Part shown: positions 1 to 8,101 of the stretch, piece by piece
How positions within the stretch are numbered: position 1 is the stretch's first letter
Layout of the letters: each line of letters begins with the position of its first letter
Source: Burkholderiales bacterium RIFCSPHIGHO2_12_FULL_61_11
Lineage (GTDB): Bacteria > Pseudomonadota > Gammaproteobacteria > Burkholderiales > Burkholderiaceae_C
Assembly (NCBI GenBank): GCA_001770785.1
Contig: MERZ01000091.1
Span: 1-8,101 of the forward strand
Direction of reading: 5' to 3'
Length of the DNA: 8,101 bases
Program-made: the position numbers and the translations under genes
Notes under the pieces: model-generated
The model's database searches: none
Told to the model about the DNA's origin: nothing
Seen by the model: the letters and a program-made list of their open reading frames with translations, nothing else

Positions 1-26
1 AAACGCTAATCGTTTTGGGCTTTTTT
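1..26 (-). terminator. Probable atp operon terminator, cut by window edge
   Basis: Seen on the plus strand: AAACG (1-5), CTAAT (6-10), CGTTT (11-15), TGGGC (16-20), then six T (21-26). The arms AAACG and CGTTT pair around a 5-nt loop. Read on the minus strand, an A-run and GCCCA lead into this stem about 17 nt after the atpC stop. If the stem is symmetric, TGGGC followed by a T-run should lie just outside the window, giving a 10-bp stem with a U-tail that could work in both directions. The outer half is not visible, so this is inferred from half a structure. Confidence 0.6.
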
Positions 27-42
27 GGCGGCGTTGATGCTG

Positions 43-459
43 CTATTTCTTCTGGCGGTATTTGCGCAGCGCGGCAATCTGGGCTGCCATCACCAAGAGT
101 TCAGACTGCGCCAAGGCGATATCAATTTCGCTCTTGGCATTTTTCAGCGCTTCTTCAGCGGCGGCCCTGGCGGCACTGGCCTTGGCCTCGTCCAGGTCCT
201 TGCCCCGAATGGCGGTGTCGCTTAATACCGTTACGCAATTGGGCTGCACTTCAAGCAGGCCACCGGCCACGAACACAAACTCTTCAGTGCCATCGGCTTT
301 TTCAATGCGCACGGCCCCCGGCTTGATACGGGTGATCAACGGCGTGTGGCGCGGGTAGATACCCAGCTCGCCCGCTTCTCCTGGCAACACCACAAAAGTG
401 GCTTCGCCGGAGAAGATGGACTCTTCCGCGCTGACAACATCGACGTGGATGGTAGGCAT
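43..459 (-). CDS. atpC: F1Fo ATP synthase subunit epsilon (AtpC)
   Basis: Epsilon subunit of the F1 sector, 138 aa (family usually 130-140). It is part of the central rotor, binds gamma and the c-ring, and in bacteria can inhibit ATP hydrolysis through its C-terminal helices. The N-terminal beta-sandwich (about residues 1-85) carries the family pattern [14 protein letters not shown] and [12 protein letters not shown]. The C-terminal helical hairpin (about 88-138) contains [18 protein letters not shown] and ends in a basic RKYRQKK tail. The frame stays open to a TTG at 480 directly after the atpD stop. I choose the ATG at 459 because AGGGG lies 5 nt upstream (465-469) and the protein then starts at the usual MPTIHVDVV. 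Last gene of the operon, 21 nt after atpD. Confidence 0.97.
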   Translation of the reverse strand: MPTIHVDVVSAEESIFSGEATFVVLPGEAGELGIYPRHTPLITRIKPGAVRIEKADGTEEFVFVAGGLLEVQPNCVTVLSDTAIRGKDLDEAKASAARAAAEEALKNAKSEIDIALAQSELLVMAAQIAALRKYRQKK

Positions 460-480
460 ATAAACCCCTGCGTTAGTCAA

Positions 481-2815
<2,335 letters not shown>

Positions 2816-2817
2816 AT

Positions 2818-2846
2818 GTTTCCTAAGGGGTTCCTATGGGTTTCTA
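2818..2846 (-). repeat. Three iterated Shine-Dalgarno-like repeats before atpG
   Basis: On the minus strand the leader of atpG reads TAGAAAC (2840-2846), TAGGAAC (2830-2836) and TAGGAAAC (2818-2825). These are three related 7-8 nt units separated by 3 and 4 nt. The last holds the AGGA that is correctly placed for the atpG start. The unit before it also holds AGGA but is too far upstream to act directly on the start codon. The units are visible in the sequence, but whether they are more than chance is unclear. Confidence 0.4.
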
Positions 2847-2850
2847 GAAC

Positions 2851-2872
2851 GCTTGCCGGTATTCAGGCAAGC
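2851..2872 (-). other. Stem-loop directly after the atpA stop codon
   Basis: A perfect 7-bp inverted repeat, GCTTGCC (2851-2857) and GGCAAGC (2866-2872), surrounds an 8-nt loop. On the minus strand it begins at the base right after the atpA TGA (2875-2873) and lies 35 nt upstream of the atpG start. No T-run follows, so it is not a terminator. It may be an RNA stability or processing element between cistrons, which is inference. Confidence 0.55.
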
Positions 2873-4426
2873 TCAGGAAAACGTCTTCTTGAATTCGGTC
2901 ACCGCCGTGTTCAGCTCGGCCTCGGCATCCTTGTCCATGGCTTTGTTGGCTTCGAGTTTGGCCATCAAGGCGGCGTTTTTGTCTCTCAGCCAGCCATGCA
3001 GGCCACGCTCGAAATCCAGTACCTTCTTGACATCCACATCGTCCATGAAGCCCTTGTTCACCGAGAACAGCGTGGCCGCCATGTTGGAGATGGACAAAGG
3101 CGCATACTGCGCCTGCTTGAGCAGTTCGGTCACGCGGGCGCCGCGGTCCAGCTGCTTGCGGGTGGCCTCGTCCAGATCGGAAGCAAACTGCGCAAACGCA
3201 GCCAGTTCGCGGTACTGCGCCAAGTCGGTCCGGATACCGCCAGACAGGTTTTTCACCAGCTTGGTCTGGGCCGCGCCGCCAACGCGGGACACCGAGATAC
3301 CGGCGTTGATCGCGGGACGGATACCGGCGTTGAACAGGCTGGTTTCCAGGAAAATCTGGCCATCGGTAATCGAGATCACGTTGGTCGGCACGAAAGCGGA
3401 CACGTCACCGGCTTGCGTTTCAATGATGGGCAGTGCGGTCAGTGAACCGGTTTTGCCCTTGACAGCGCCTTTGGTGAAGTCTTCGACATACTTCTCGTTC
3501 ACGCGGGCGGCACGCTCCAACAGACGGCTGTGCAGATAGAACACGTCGCCAGGATAGGCTTCACGGCCTGGCGGGCGGCGCAGCAGCAGCGACACCTGAC
3601 GGTAAGCCACAGCCTGCTTGGAGAGGTCGTCATACACAATCAGCGCGTCTTCGCCGCGATCGCGGAAATACTCGCCCATGGTGCAGCCAGAGTAGGCGCT
3701 CACATATTGCATGGCCGCCGAATCGGAGGCCGAGGCCGCCACCACAATGGTGTAATCCATGGCACCAGCTTGCTCCAGCGAGCGAACCACGTTCTTGATG
3801 GACGAGGCCTTCTGGCCGATCGCGACATAGACGCAGGAAACGCCGGTGCCCTTCTGGTTGATGATGGTGTCAATCGCTACCGCGGTCTTGCCGGTCTGGC
3901 GGTCACCAATAATCAGCTCGCGCTGGCCACGGCCAATCGGCACCATGGAGTCGATGGACTTCAGGCCGGTTTGCAGTGGCTGGCTTACCGACTGGCGCGC
4001 GATCACGCCCGGCGCCACCTTTTCAATGACGTCGGTCATCTTGGCGTTGATCGGGCCTTTGCCGTCAATCGGCTGACCCAGCGCGTTGACCACGCGGCCC
4101 AGCAACTCGGGACCGACCGGCACTTCCAGGATGCGGCCCGTGCACTTGACGGTGTCGCCTTCAGCGATGTGTTCGTACTCGCCAAGAACCACCGAGCCGA
4201 CCGAGTCGCGCTCGAGGTTCAGCGCCAGACCATAGGTGGGCGTGCCATCAGCGGTTGCCGGGAATTCCAGCATCTCGCCCTGCATCACATCGGACAAACC
4301 ATGGATACGAACGATGCCGTCGGCCACCGACACAACCGTCCCCTGGTTACGGATGTCGGCACTGACCGTCAAGCCTTCAATGCGGCTCTTGATCAGTTCA
4401 GAAATTTCTGCGGGATTGAGTTGCAT
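2873..4426 (-). CDS. atpA: F1Fo ATP synthase subunit alpha (AtpA)
   Basis: Non-catalytic nucleotide-binding subunit of the F1 head, 517 aa (E. coli 513). It alternates with beta in the hexamer and supplies the arginine finger to the catalytic sites. Visible: an N-terminal segment [17 protein letters not shown] (3-19) that contacts delta, a beta-barrel to about residue 95, Walker A GDRQTGKT (174-181), Walker-B-type ALIVYDD (261-267), [20 protein letters not shown] (285-304), and [12 protein letters not shown] with the arginine finger at Arg381. The helical C-terminal domain is complete. The ATG at 4426 has AAGGA 7 nt upstream (4434-4438). 59 nt separate it from atpH and 57 nt from atpG. Confidence 0.99.
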   Translation of the reverse strand: MQLNPAEISELIKSRIEGLTVSADIRNQGTVVSVADGIVRIHGLSDVMQGEMLEFPATADGTPTYGLALNLERDSVGSVVLGEYEHIAEGDTVKCTGRILEVPVGPELLGRVVNALGQPIDGKGPINAKMTDVIEKVAPGVIARQSVSQPLQTGLKSIDSMVPIGRGQRELIIGDRQTGKTAVAIDTIINQKGTGVSCVYVAIGQKASSIKNVVRSLEQAGAMDYTIVVAASASDSAAMQYVSAYSGCTMGEYFRDRGEDALIVYDDLSKQAVAYRQVSLLLRRPPGREAYPGDVFYLHSRLLERAARVNEKYVEDFTKGAVKGKTGSLTALPIIETQAGDVSAFVPTNVISITDGQIFLETSLFNAGIRPAINAGISVSRVGGAAQTKLVKNLSGGIRTDLAQYRELAAFAQFASDLDEATRKQLDRGARVTELLKQAQYAPLSISNMAATLFSVNKGFMDDVDVKKVLDFERGLHGWLRDKNAALMAKLEANKAMDKDAEAELNTAVTEFKKTFS

Positions 4427-4485
4427 GACTCTTTCCTTCTTTCTATGTTGTTGGCTAAAAACCGGATGTAACGCCTGGGCGCAGA

Positions 4486-5040
4486 TCAGGAAATCAGCGC
4501 CACTTTCATTTGCTCTAAACGGGCTTTCACCGAAGTGTCCAGCACCTCGTCACCCACCACGACACGTACGCCGCCAATCAGGGCCGGCTCCAGCTCAACC
4601 TTGAGATTGAGCTTGCGGCCAAAGCGCTTTTCCAGCGTCGCCGCCAGATCAGCCAGCGCCGTACCCTCGAGCGCAAACGCGCTGTACACGGTAGCGTCCG
4701 AGCAGCCACTTCGTGCATTCCTCAGGGTCCGGAACTGACTGGCAATTTCCGGCAGCACGCTGATTCGTCCGTTGTCGATCACGACACGCAGGAAGTTCTT
4801 TGCAGCTTCCGGCAGCGTCGCTTTAACGACGCTGGAAATCACATCAAAGGTCTGGGCCGCGGTCACGCCGGGATTGTCGGCAAACTGCTGCAAGCGCTGA
4901 TCGGCGGCAATGACCGCCAGCTCATCGAGCCAGGCAGTCGTGCCAGCCAGGTCAGCGCCTGAGCCCGACGACGCACCCGCGCTACTGGCCTTGAACAGCG
5001 CTTCAGCGTAGGGACGGGCAATGGTGGCTAGTTCGGCCAT
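4486..5040 (-). CDS. atpH: F1Fo ATP synthase subunit delta (AtpH)
   Basis: Peripheral-stalk subunit that joins the top of the F1 head to the b dimer, 184 aa (E. coli 177). The N-terminal domain opens with ARPYAEALF (8-16). The C-terminal part has the typical [44 protein letters not shown], shown here only to mark the family; key points are IGGVRV and the SVKARLEQ end. Residues 18-30 are Ser/Gly/Ala-rich and make the distance to the conserved Trp37 about nine residues longer than in E. coli (Trp28). The ATG at 5040 lies 12 nt after the atpF stop with only a weak ribosome site (GCGAG), so coupling to atpF translation is likely. Confidence 0.97.
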   Translation of the reverse strand: MAELATIARPYAEALFKASSAGASSGSGADLAGTTAWLDELAVIAADQRLQQFADNPGVTAAQTFDVISSVVKATLPEAAKNFLRVVIDNGRISVLPEIASQFRTLRNARSGCSDATVYSAFALEGTALADLAATLEKRFGRKLNLKVELEPALIGGVRVVVGDEVLDTSVKARLEQMKVALIS

Positions 5041-5052
5041 ATTTATGCTCGC

Positions 5053-5523
5053 TTAGAGTTCGGTCTTCAGGCGGCCCAGCAAGTCAGCATGCACACCGGC
5101 ATTGACTTCCTTGCGCAGAATCTGCTCGGCCCCCTTGACGGCCAGCGCGGCGACCTGCTCGCGCAGGGTTTCGCGGGCCTTGACGGTTTGCTGCTCGGCT
5201 TCAACCTTGGCGGCGGCAATGATCTTGTTGCCTTCCTCCGCAGCCTTGGCCTTTGCCTCTTCAATCAGGGACTGGCCACGGCGCTCGGCCTCGGCCAGGC
5301 GTATTGCCGACTCGTTGCGCGATTTGCCGAGCTCTTCTTCCACGCGCTTGTTGGCCATGGAAAGTTCAGACTTGGCTTTCTCGGCAGCGGCCAGGCCATT
5401 AGCGATTTTTTGAGCCCGCTCGTCCAGCGCTTTCATGATGGGCGGCCACACAAATTTCATTGTGAACCACACCAGAATCGCGAAAACAATCGCTTGAACG
5501 AACAGGGTTGCGTTAATACTCAC
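5053..5523 (-). CDS. atpF: F1Fo ATP synthase subunit b (AtpF)
   Basis: Fo subunit b, 156 aa, the same length as in E. coli. A homodimer forms the peripheral stalk that holds the F1 head against rotation. One N-terminal membrane helix (about 5-25) is followed by the conserved KFVWPPI (23-29). A long charged coiled coil rich in Ala, Glu and Lys (about 33-140) makes up the rest. It starts with GTG (5523-5521). This start is supported by AAAGG 7 nt upstream (5531-5535) and by the family start MSINATLF. 36 nt separate it from atpE and 12 nt from atpH. Confidence 0.98.
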   Translation of the reverse strand: MSINATLFVQAIVFAILVWFTMKFVWPPIMKALDERAQKIANGLAAAEKAKSELSMANKRVEEELGKSRNESAIRLAEAERRGQSLIEEAKAKAAEEGNKIIAAAKVEAEQQTVKARETLREQVAALAVKGAEQILRKEVNAGVHADLLGRLKTEL

Positions 5524-5559
5524 GGCAACACCTTTCTATCGGGGGTTTGTGACGATGAC

Positions 5560-5808
<249 letters not shown>

Positions 5809-5870
5809 TTAAAGCTCCTATGGATTTAAGTTAACCAACAAACAAAAGAAAAAACCAGACTGACAAAACT
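5809..5870 (-). promoter_or_regulatory. U-rich leader and strong ribosome site of atpE
   Basis: The 62-nt gap between atpB and atpE has, on the minus strand, a 24-nt stretch without C-rich or stable structure made almost only of T and G (5833-5856, blocks TTTTTT, TTTT, TTT). AT-rich sequence and AGGAG (5815-5819) follow, 6 nt before ATG. In E. coli a U-rich segment upstream of the atpE Shine-Dalgarno raises its translation well above that of its neighbours. The similar position and composition suggest the same role here, though the sequences are not shown to be homologous. Confidence 0.6.
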
Positions 5871-6728
5871 TCAGTGATGATCGTGGGCCTGCCCCACATA
5901 CACCAGCGTCAGCATCATGAAAATGAAGGCCTGCAAGGTGATGATCAAGATATGAAAGATCGACCATGCCGTGCCAGCGAGGATCTGCCCGATGGGCAGG
6001 AAAATGCCCGACAGCGACATGGCGGCGGCTCCGCCCATCAGCGCAATCAGCATGAACACGAGTTCACCCGCATACATGTTGCCCCACAGCCGCATGCCGT
6101 GCGAGACAGTTTTCGCCGCGAACTCGATCATCTGCATCAGGAAGTTGATGGGCCATAAAATCGGATGATTGCCAAAGGGTGCCGTGAACAGCTCATGCAC
6201 CCAGCCGCTCATTCCCTTGATCTTGATGTTGTAGGCAACGCAGACCAGCAACACGGACACCGAAAGACCCAGGGTGGTGGAGAGATCGGCGGTCGGAACG
6301 ACGCGCAGGTAAGCGTGATGGGTATCCAGGCCCATGGCACCGAAGAGGGTTTCCCATACTTTGGGCAACAGATCGACGGGCAGCAAGTCCATGGCGTTCA
6401 TCAGGAAAATCCAGATGAAGACGGCCAGCGCCAGAGGCGCGACCAGCTTGCGGCTCTTGGCATTGTGAATGATGCCCTTGGCCTGGTTATCGACCATTTC
6501 AACAAGAATCTCGACGGCAGCCTGAAAGCGACCCGGCACGCCCGAGGTTGCGGCGCGCGCTGCTTTCCAGAGGAAAAAGCTGCCGACGATGCCGAGAACA
6601 ACGGCCCAGATGATCGAGTCAAGGTTGTATACCGAGAAATCAATGACGCCCTCCATTGGCTTGTTCTGCCAATGAGTCAGGTGGTGCCCGATGTATTCGC
6701 CGGCGGTAGGTCCGTTTTCAGCAGCCAT
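5871..6728 (-). CDS. atpB: F1Fo ATP synthase subunit a (AtpB)
   Basis: Fo stator subunit with the two proton half-channels, 285 aa, integral membrane protein. Several hydrophobic helices are visible, at about 36-56, 98-116, 150-168, 220-240 and 250-280. The essential arginine is Arg213 in SHGMRLWGNMYAGELVF. Glu222, and Gln266 in HILIITLQAFIFMMLT, match the E. coli proton-path residues Glu219 and Gln252. The C-terminus is His-rich (AHDHH). The ATG at 6728 lies 16 nt after the atpI stop with only a weak purine stretch upstream, so coupling to atpI translation is plausible. 62 nt precede atpE. Confidence 0.98.
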   Translation of the reverse strand: MAAENGPTAGEYIGHHLTHWQNKPMEGVIDFSVYNLDSIIWAVVLGIVGSFFLWKAARAATSGVPGRFQAAVEILVEMVDNQAKGIIHNAKSRKLVAPLALAVFIWIFLMNAMDLLPVDLLPKVWETLFGAMGLDTHHAYLRVVPTADLSTTLGLSVSVLLVCVAYNIKIKGMSGWVHELFTAPFGNHPILWPINFLMQMIEFAAKTVSHGMRLWGNMYAGELVFMLIALMGGAAAMSLSGIFLPIGQILAGTAWSIFHILIITLQAFIFMMLTLVYVGQAHDHH

Positions 6729-6744
6729 CTATCTACTCGTCTCG

Positions 6745-7245
6745 TTAAGGTTGGTGCGTAGCGGGATGCTTTGGCTTGAACCAGAGGACACCCCAATACA
6801 CTTTCATCGTCACTATCAGACCCGCCAACATGGCAGGCCAGCTTAAATTCTCAATGAGCCGCGGCGCTGCGAACAACATCGCCACCGTCAGGCCAATCTT
6901 GACCATTTCCCACAAAAAAAATCCGACCACCGCAGCGCCCGGGTTCATGGATGCCACCTTGCTGGTCAAGCCGCGCACAAACAGCGCCGCCGGAATCACG
7001 ACCGCCAGTGCGCCGTAGAAAGCCGACCAGGCCACCTCACCTCTGCCGGTCAGCGCCCAGGCGACCCCTGCCACCACCACCCCGGCCACCAGTTGCCACG
7101 CCACTACCCACCAGGGCGACAGCGAGGGACTGGCTTCACGCAGCTTTTGCGCTTGTTCGCGCGTCAGCGGCTTGAAATTTTCATCTTCAGCATCAATCTC
7201 TGATGCTGAATCTTTTGCTTTGGCATGAACCGGCGAATTTGTCAT
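6745..7245 (-). CDS. atpI: ATP synthase accessory protein I (AtpI)
   Basis: Small membrane protein encoded first in the operon, 166 aa from this start. In other bacteria AtpI is linked to assembly and stability of the c-ring and is not part of the finished enzyme. The first ~44 residues are hydrophilic and acidic (AEDENF near 19-24). Four membrane helices follow at about 46-65, 72-92, 103-127 and 134-156. Glu113 and Lys116 in FLWEMVKIGLT form the charged pair typical of the family in helix 3. The start is uncertain: ATG at 7245 or the in-frame GTGs at 7251 and 7257. None has a strong ribosome site (GAGAG lies 5 nt before the ATG). ATG is chosen by codon preference. The early coding region contains a perfect 10-bp hairpin. 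Confidence 0.9.
   Translation of the reverse strand: MTNSPVHAKAKDSASEIDAEDENFKPLTREQAQKLREASPSLSPWWVVAWQLVAGVVVAGVAWALTGRGEVAWSAFYGALAVVIPAALFVRGLTSKVASMNPGAAVVGFFLWEMVKIGLTVAMLFAAPRLIENLSWPAMLAGLIVTMKVYWGVLWFKPKHPATHQP
7186..7210 (-). other. Perfect 10-bp stem-loop inside the start of atpI
   Basis: TTCAGCATCA (7186-7195) and TGATGCTGAA (7201-7210) are exact reverse complements around a 5-nt loop. The element begins 35 nt after the first base of the atpI ATG and encodes part of the acidic N-terminus (SASEIDAE). No T-run follows, so it is not a simple terminator. It could slow early translation or mark an RNA processing site, which is inference. Confidence 0.6.
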
Positions 7246-7311
7246 TTTCACTCTCACAAATTACGTGCAGATTACATAGCCCGGTTACTACAGTTACCAG
7301 CAAAGCCTTTG

Positions 7312-7341
7312 ATTATACGTAGAAACCCGAGCGTTTCTGAA
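7312..7341 (-). promoter_or_regulatory. Candidate sigma70 promoter of the atp operon
   Basis: On the minus strand there is an exact -10 consensus TATAAT (7317-7312). It is preceded at 18 nt by TTCAGA (7341-7336), which matches four of six -35 bases. Transcription would start near 7305, leaving a leader of about 60 nt to the atpI ATG. An imperfect 18-bp palindrome, AGAAAC-N6-GTTTCT (7321-7338), fills the spacer and overlaps the -35, so a repressor or other regulator could act here. The -10 is seen; use of the promoter is inferred. Confidence 0.6.
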
Positions 7342-7375
7342 ATTTTCCTGCGCGCTGCTGTGATGTCGCCCAATG

Positions 7376-7385
7376 GCCGTACGGC
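7376..7385. repeat. 10-bp perfect palindrome in the divergent intergenic region
   Basis: GCCGTACGGC reads the same on both strands. It lies between the atp promoter candidate and the CopD-like gene. It could be a half of an operator, or chance in a GC-rich region. No second copy was noticed in the window. Confidence 0.3.
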
Positions 7386-7419
7386 AAGCAAGGCGAGCTT
7401 GGCCGGCGACAATCAAAGC

Positions 7420-7436
7420 ATGCGCCTGCTGCGCAT
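7420..7436. repeat. 6-bp inverted repeat in the divergent intergenic region
   Basis: ATGCGC (7420-7425) and GCGCAT (7431-7436) pair exactly around CTGCT. No T-run follows on either strand, so it is not a terminator. It could be an operator for one of the two divergent transcripts. Nothing in the sequence identifies a binding protein. Confidence 0.3.
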
Positions 7437-7469
7437 CCTGCAAGGCCCGCAAAAATGCCAGTATCCTTC

Positions 7470-7493
7470 GGCCTTATAGGCCCCCCTTTTTTT
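7470..7493 (+). promoter_or_regulatory. Hairpin plus C6-T7 tract just upstream of the CopD-like gene
   Basis: GGCCT (7470-7474) and AGGCC (7478-7482) pair around TAT. C residues up to 7486 and seven T (7487-7493) follow. On the plus strand this resembles a weak attenuator or terminator with a short stem and a C spacer before the U-run, ending 14 nt before the ATG at 7508. The TTATAG/TATAGG inside it also resembles a poor -10, but no good -35 is seen upstream. Both readings are inference. Confidence 0.35.
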
Positions 7494-7507
7494 CCTGAAA
7501 GACGCCG

Positions 7508-7951
7508 ATGCCCGCCCTGATGAAATTTCTGCACATCGTCGCTGCCATCGTCTGGCTGGGGGGCATCAGTTTTATGCTTCTTGCAATGCGTCCCGCAGCC
7601 GCGGCTCTCGCCCCGCCTCAGCGATTGCCCTTGATTGCCCTGGCATTGGGGAAATTTTTCACCCTGGTCTGGCTCGCCATCGGCTTGCTTCTGCTCACCG
7701 GTCTGGCCATGCTGCTGGGTGTCGGGATGAAAAATGCGCCTGCGGGCTGGCATCTGATGTTCGGCATCGGGCTGCTGATGTTTGCGCTTTTCGGTCATCT
7801 TTATTTCGGAGCTTTCCGGCGCCTGAAGCAGGCCGTGGCCGCGACGGACTGGCCCGAAGGCGGGCGCCGCGTGGGACAGATCGCCACGCTGTCCGGGCTC
7901 AATCTGGCACTTGGTGGACTGGCCCTTGCCGCCGTTATTTTTCTCGTTTAA
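7508..7951 (+). CDS. CopD-like four-helix membrane protein
   Basis: Integral membrane protein, 147 aa, divergent from the atp operon. Four hydrophobic helices are visible at about 5-26, 45-70, 81-103 and 126-146. His9 (KFLHIVAAIVWLGG), His82 (WHLMFG) and His97 (GHLYFG) lie in or next to helices. This pattern is typical of the CopD/YozB-type group, some of which are tied to copper handling or heme-like ligation. The start FLHIVAAIVWLGGI is characteristic of the group. Function in this organism is unknown, and copper transport should not be assumed from the family name. The ATG at 7508 has only a weak purine site (GAAAG, 6 nt away). An ATG at 7520 is an alternative start giving 143 aa. No partner gene is visible beside it. 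Confidence 0.85.
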   Translation: MPALMKFLHIVAAIVWLGGISFMLLAMRPAAAALAPPQRLPLIALALGKFFTLVWLAIGLLLLTGLAMLLGVGMKNAPAGWHLMFGIGLLMFALFGHLYFGAFRRLKQAVAATDWPEGGRRVGQIATLSGLNLALGGLALAAVIFLV

Positions 7952-7986
7952 GGAGCCGGTTCACAGAGCGTCAGGACTTTGGGCGA

Positions 7987-8013
7987 CAATTGTTTTTTTC
8001 ATGATGAAAATTG
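7987..8013. repeat. AT-rich palindrome downstream of the CopD-like gene
   Basis: TTTTCAT (7996-8002), G, ATGAAAA (8004-8010) is a perfect 15-bp palindrome. Outer bases CAATT (7987-7991) and AATTG (8009-8013) add a second, offset pairing. It stands out from GC-rich surroundings and lies 46 nt before a possible plus-strand start at 8059. It could be an operator or promoter-proximal element. It does not look like a clean terminator because the T-run lies in the left arm. Confidence 0.35.
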
Positions 8014-8058
8014 GCAAAACCCGACAACCGCCGACGCACGCCTGAGGTCGGCGACTTC

Positions 8059-8101
8059 ATGAGCCCGCGCAAACAACCCCTCGTTCAAGCTGCCAAAAAG
8101 C
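8059..8101 (+). CDS. Possible start of a further plus-strand gene (partial)
   Basis: An ATG at 8059 opens a frame that stays open to the window end, reading MSPRKQPLVQAAKK. GAGG lies 11 nt upstream (8044-8047), a rather wide spacing. Fourteen residues, basic in character, are too few to name a family. The support is the open frame, the purine-rich site and the gene-free gap before it. It may equally be a non-coding stretch. Confidence 0.3.
   Translation, partial: MSPRKQPLVQAAKK

Noticed and set aside
3530..4471. Plus-strand open frame of 313 codons opposite atpA
   Set aside because: Antisense shadow of atpA; the composition is typical of a reversed coding strand and no motif is seen.
6165..6761. 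Plus-strand open frame of 198 codons opposite atpB
   Set aside because: Antisense shadow of atpB; Gln/Asp/His-rich product with no family features.
7225..7479. Plus-strand open frame of 84 codons in the intergenic region
   Set aside because: It starts inside atpI, crosses the promoter candidate, has no good ribosome site and resembles no known family.
7313..7798. Minus-strand open frame of 161 codons overlapping the CopD-like gene
   Set aside because: The product is very rich in Gln, Lys and Arg without hydrophobic core or motif, and it is antisense to a clear membrane protein. It would also overlap the atp promoter.
7952..8000. Possible terminator after the CopD-like gene ending in seven T
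   Set aside because: No stable GC stem precedes the T-run; only a 3-bp GTC/GAC pairing and the ACAATTGT palindrome are present.
8001..8045. Mini open frame of 14 codons, MMKIGKTRQPPTHA
   Set aside because: It begins inside the AT-rich palindrome without a ribosome site. Too short to support as a gene.

Overview
The window holds one complete F1Fo ATP synthase operon, atpI-B-E-F-H-A-G-D-C. It is read on the minus strand from about 7245 down to 43. A divergent plus-strand gene for a small four-helix membrane protein of the CopD-like type lies at 7508-7951. The protein sequences resemble those of Burkholderiales, most likely Comamonadaceae of the Rhodoferax/Polaromonas kind. The clues are the AtpH opening [16 protein letters not shown], the AtpF opening [14 protein letters not shown], the DELAPED form of the beta-subunit DELSEED motif, and a moderately high GC content. 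This taxonomic call is from memory of the families, not from a search.

Layout in transcription order on the minus strand: a sigma70-type promoter candidate (7312-7341); atpI; the Fo genes atpB (a), atpE (c) and atpF (b); atpH (delta); then the F1 genes atpA (alpha), atpG (gamma), atpD (beta) and atpC (epsilon). Gaps are short (12 to 62 nt), no frame is broken, and all key catalytic and proton-path residues I checked are present. At the extreme left edge, positions 1-26 look like one half of the operon's hairpin terminator, cut by the window boundary.

The Fo proteins form the membrane proton channel and c-ring, b and delta form the peripheral stalk, alpha3beta3 is the catalytic head, and gamma/epsilon form the rotor shaft. 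AtpI is an accessory membrane protein linked to c-ring assembly. The c subunit has the Asp-type ion site and lacks the usual sodium-binding residues, so the enzyme should be proton-coupled.

The intergenic stretch 7246-7507 holds the atp promoter candidate, several short inverted repeats and a C6-T7 pyrimidine tract just before the CopD-like gene. The right edge (7952-8101) holds an AT-rich palindrome and possibly the first 14 codons of another plus-strand gene.

I found no previously undescribed system. Points worth a second look are small: a U-rich leader before atpE, a Ser/Gly-rich insertion in AtpH, a perfect 10-bp hairpin inside the start of atpI, a hairpin directly after the atpA stop codon, and the structured region between the two divergent transcripts.
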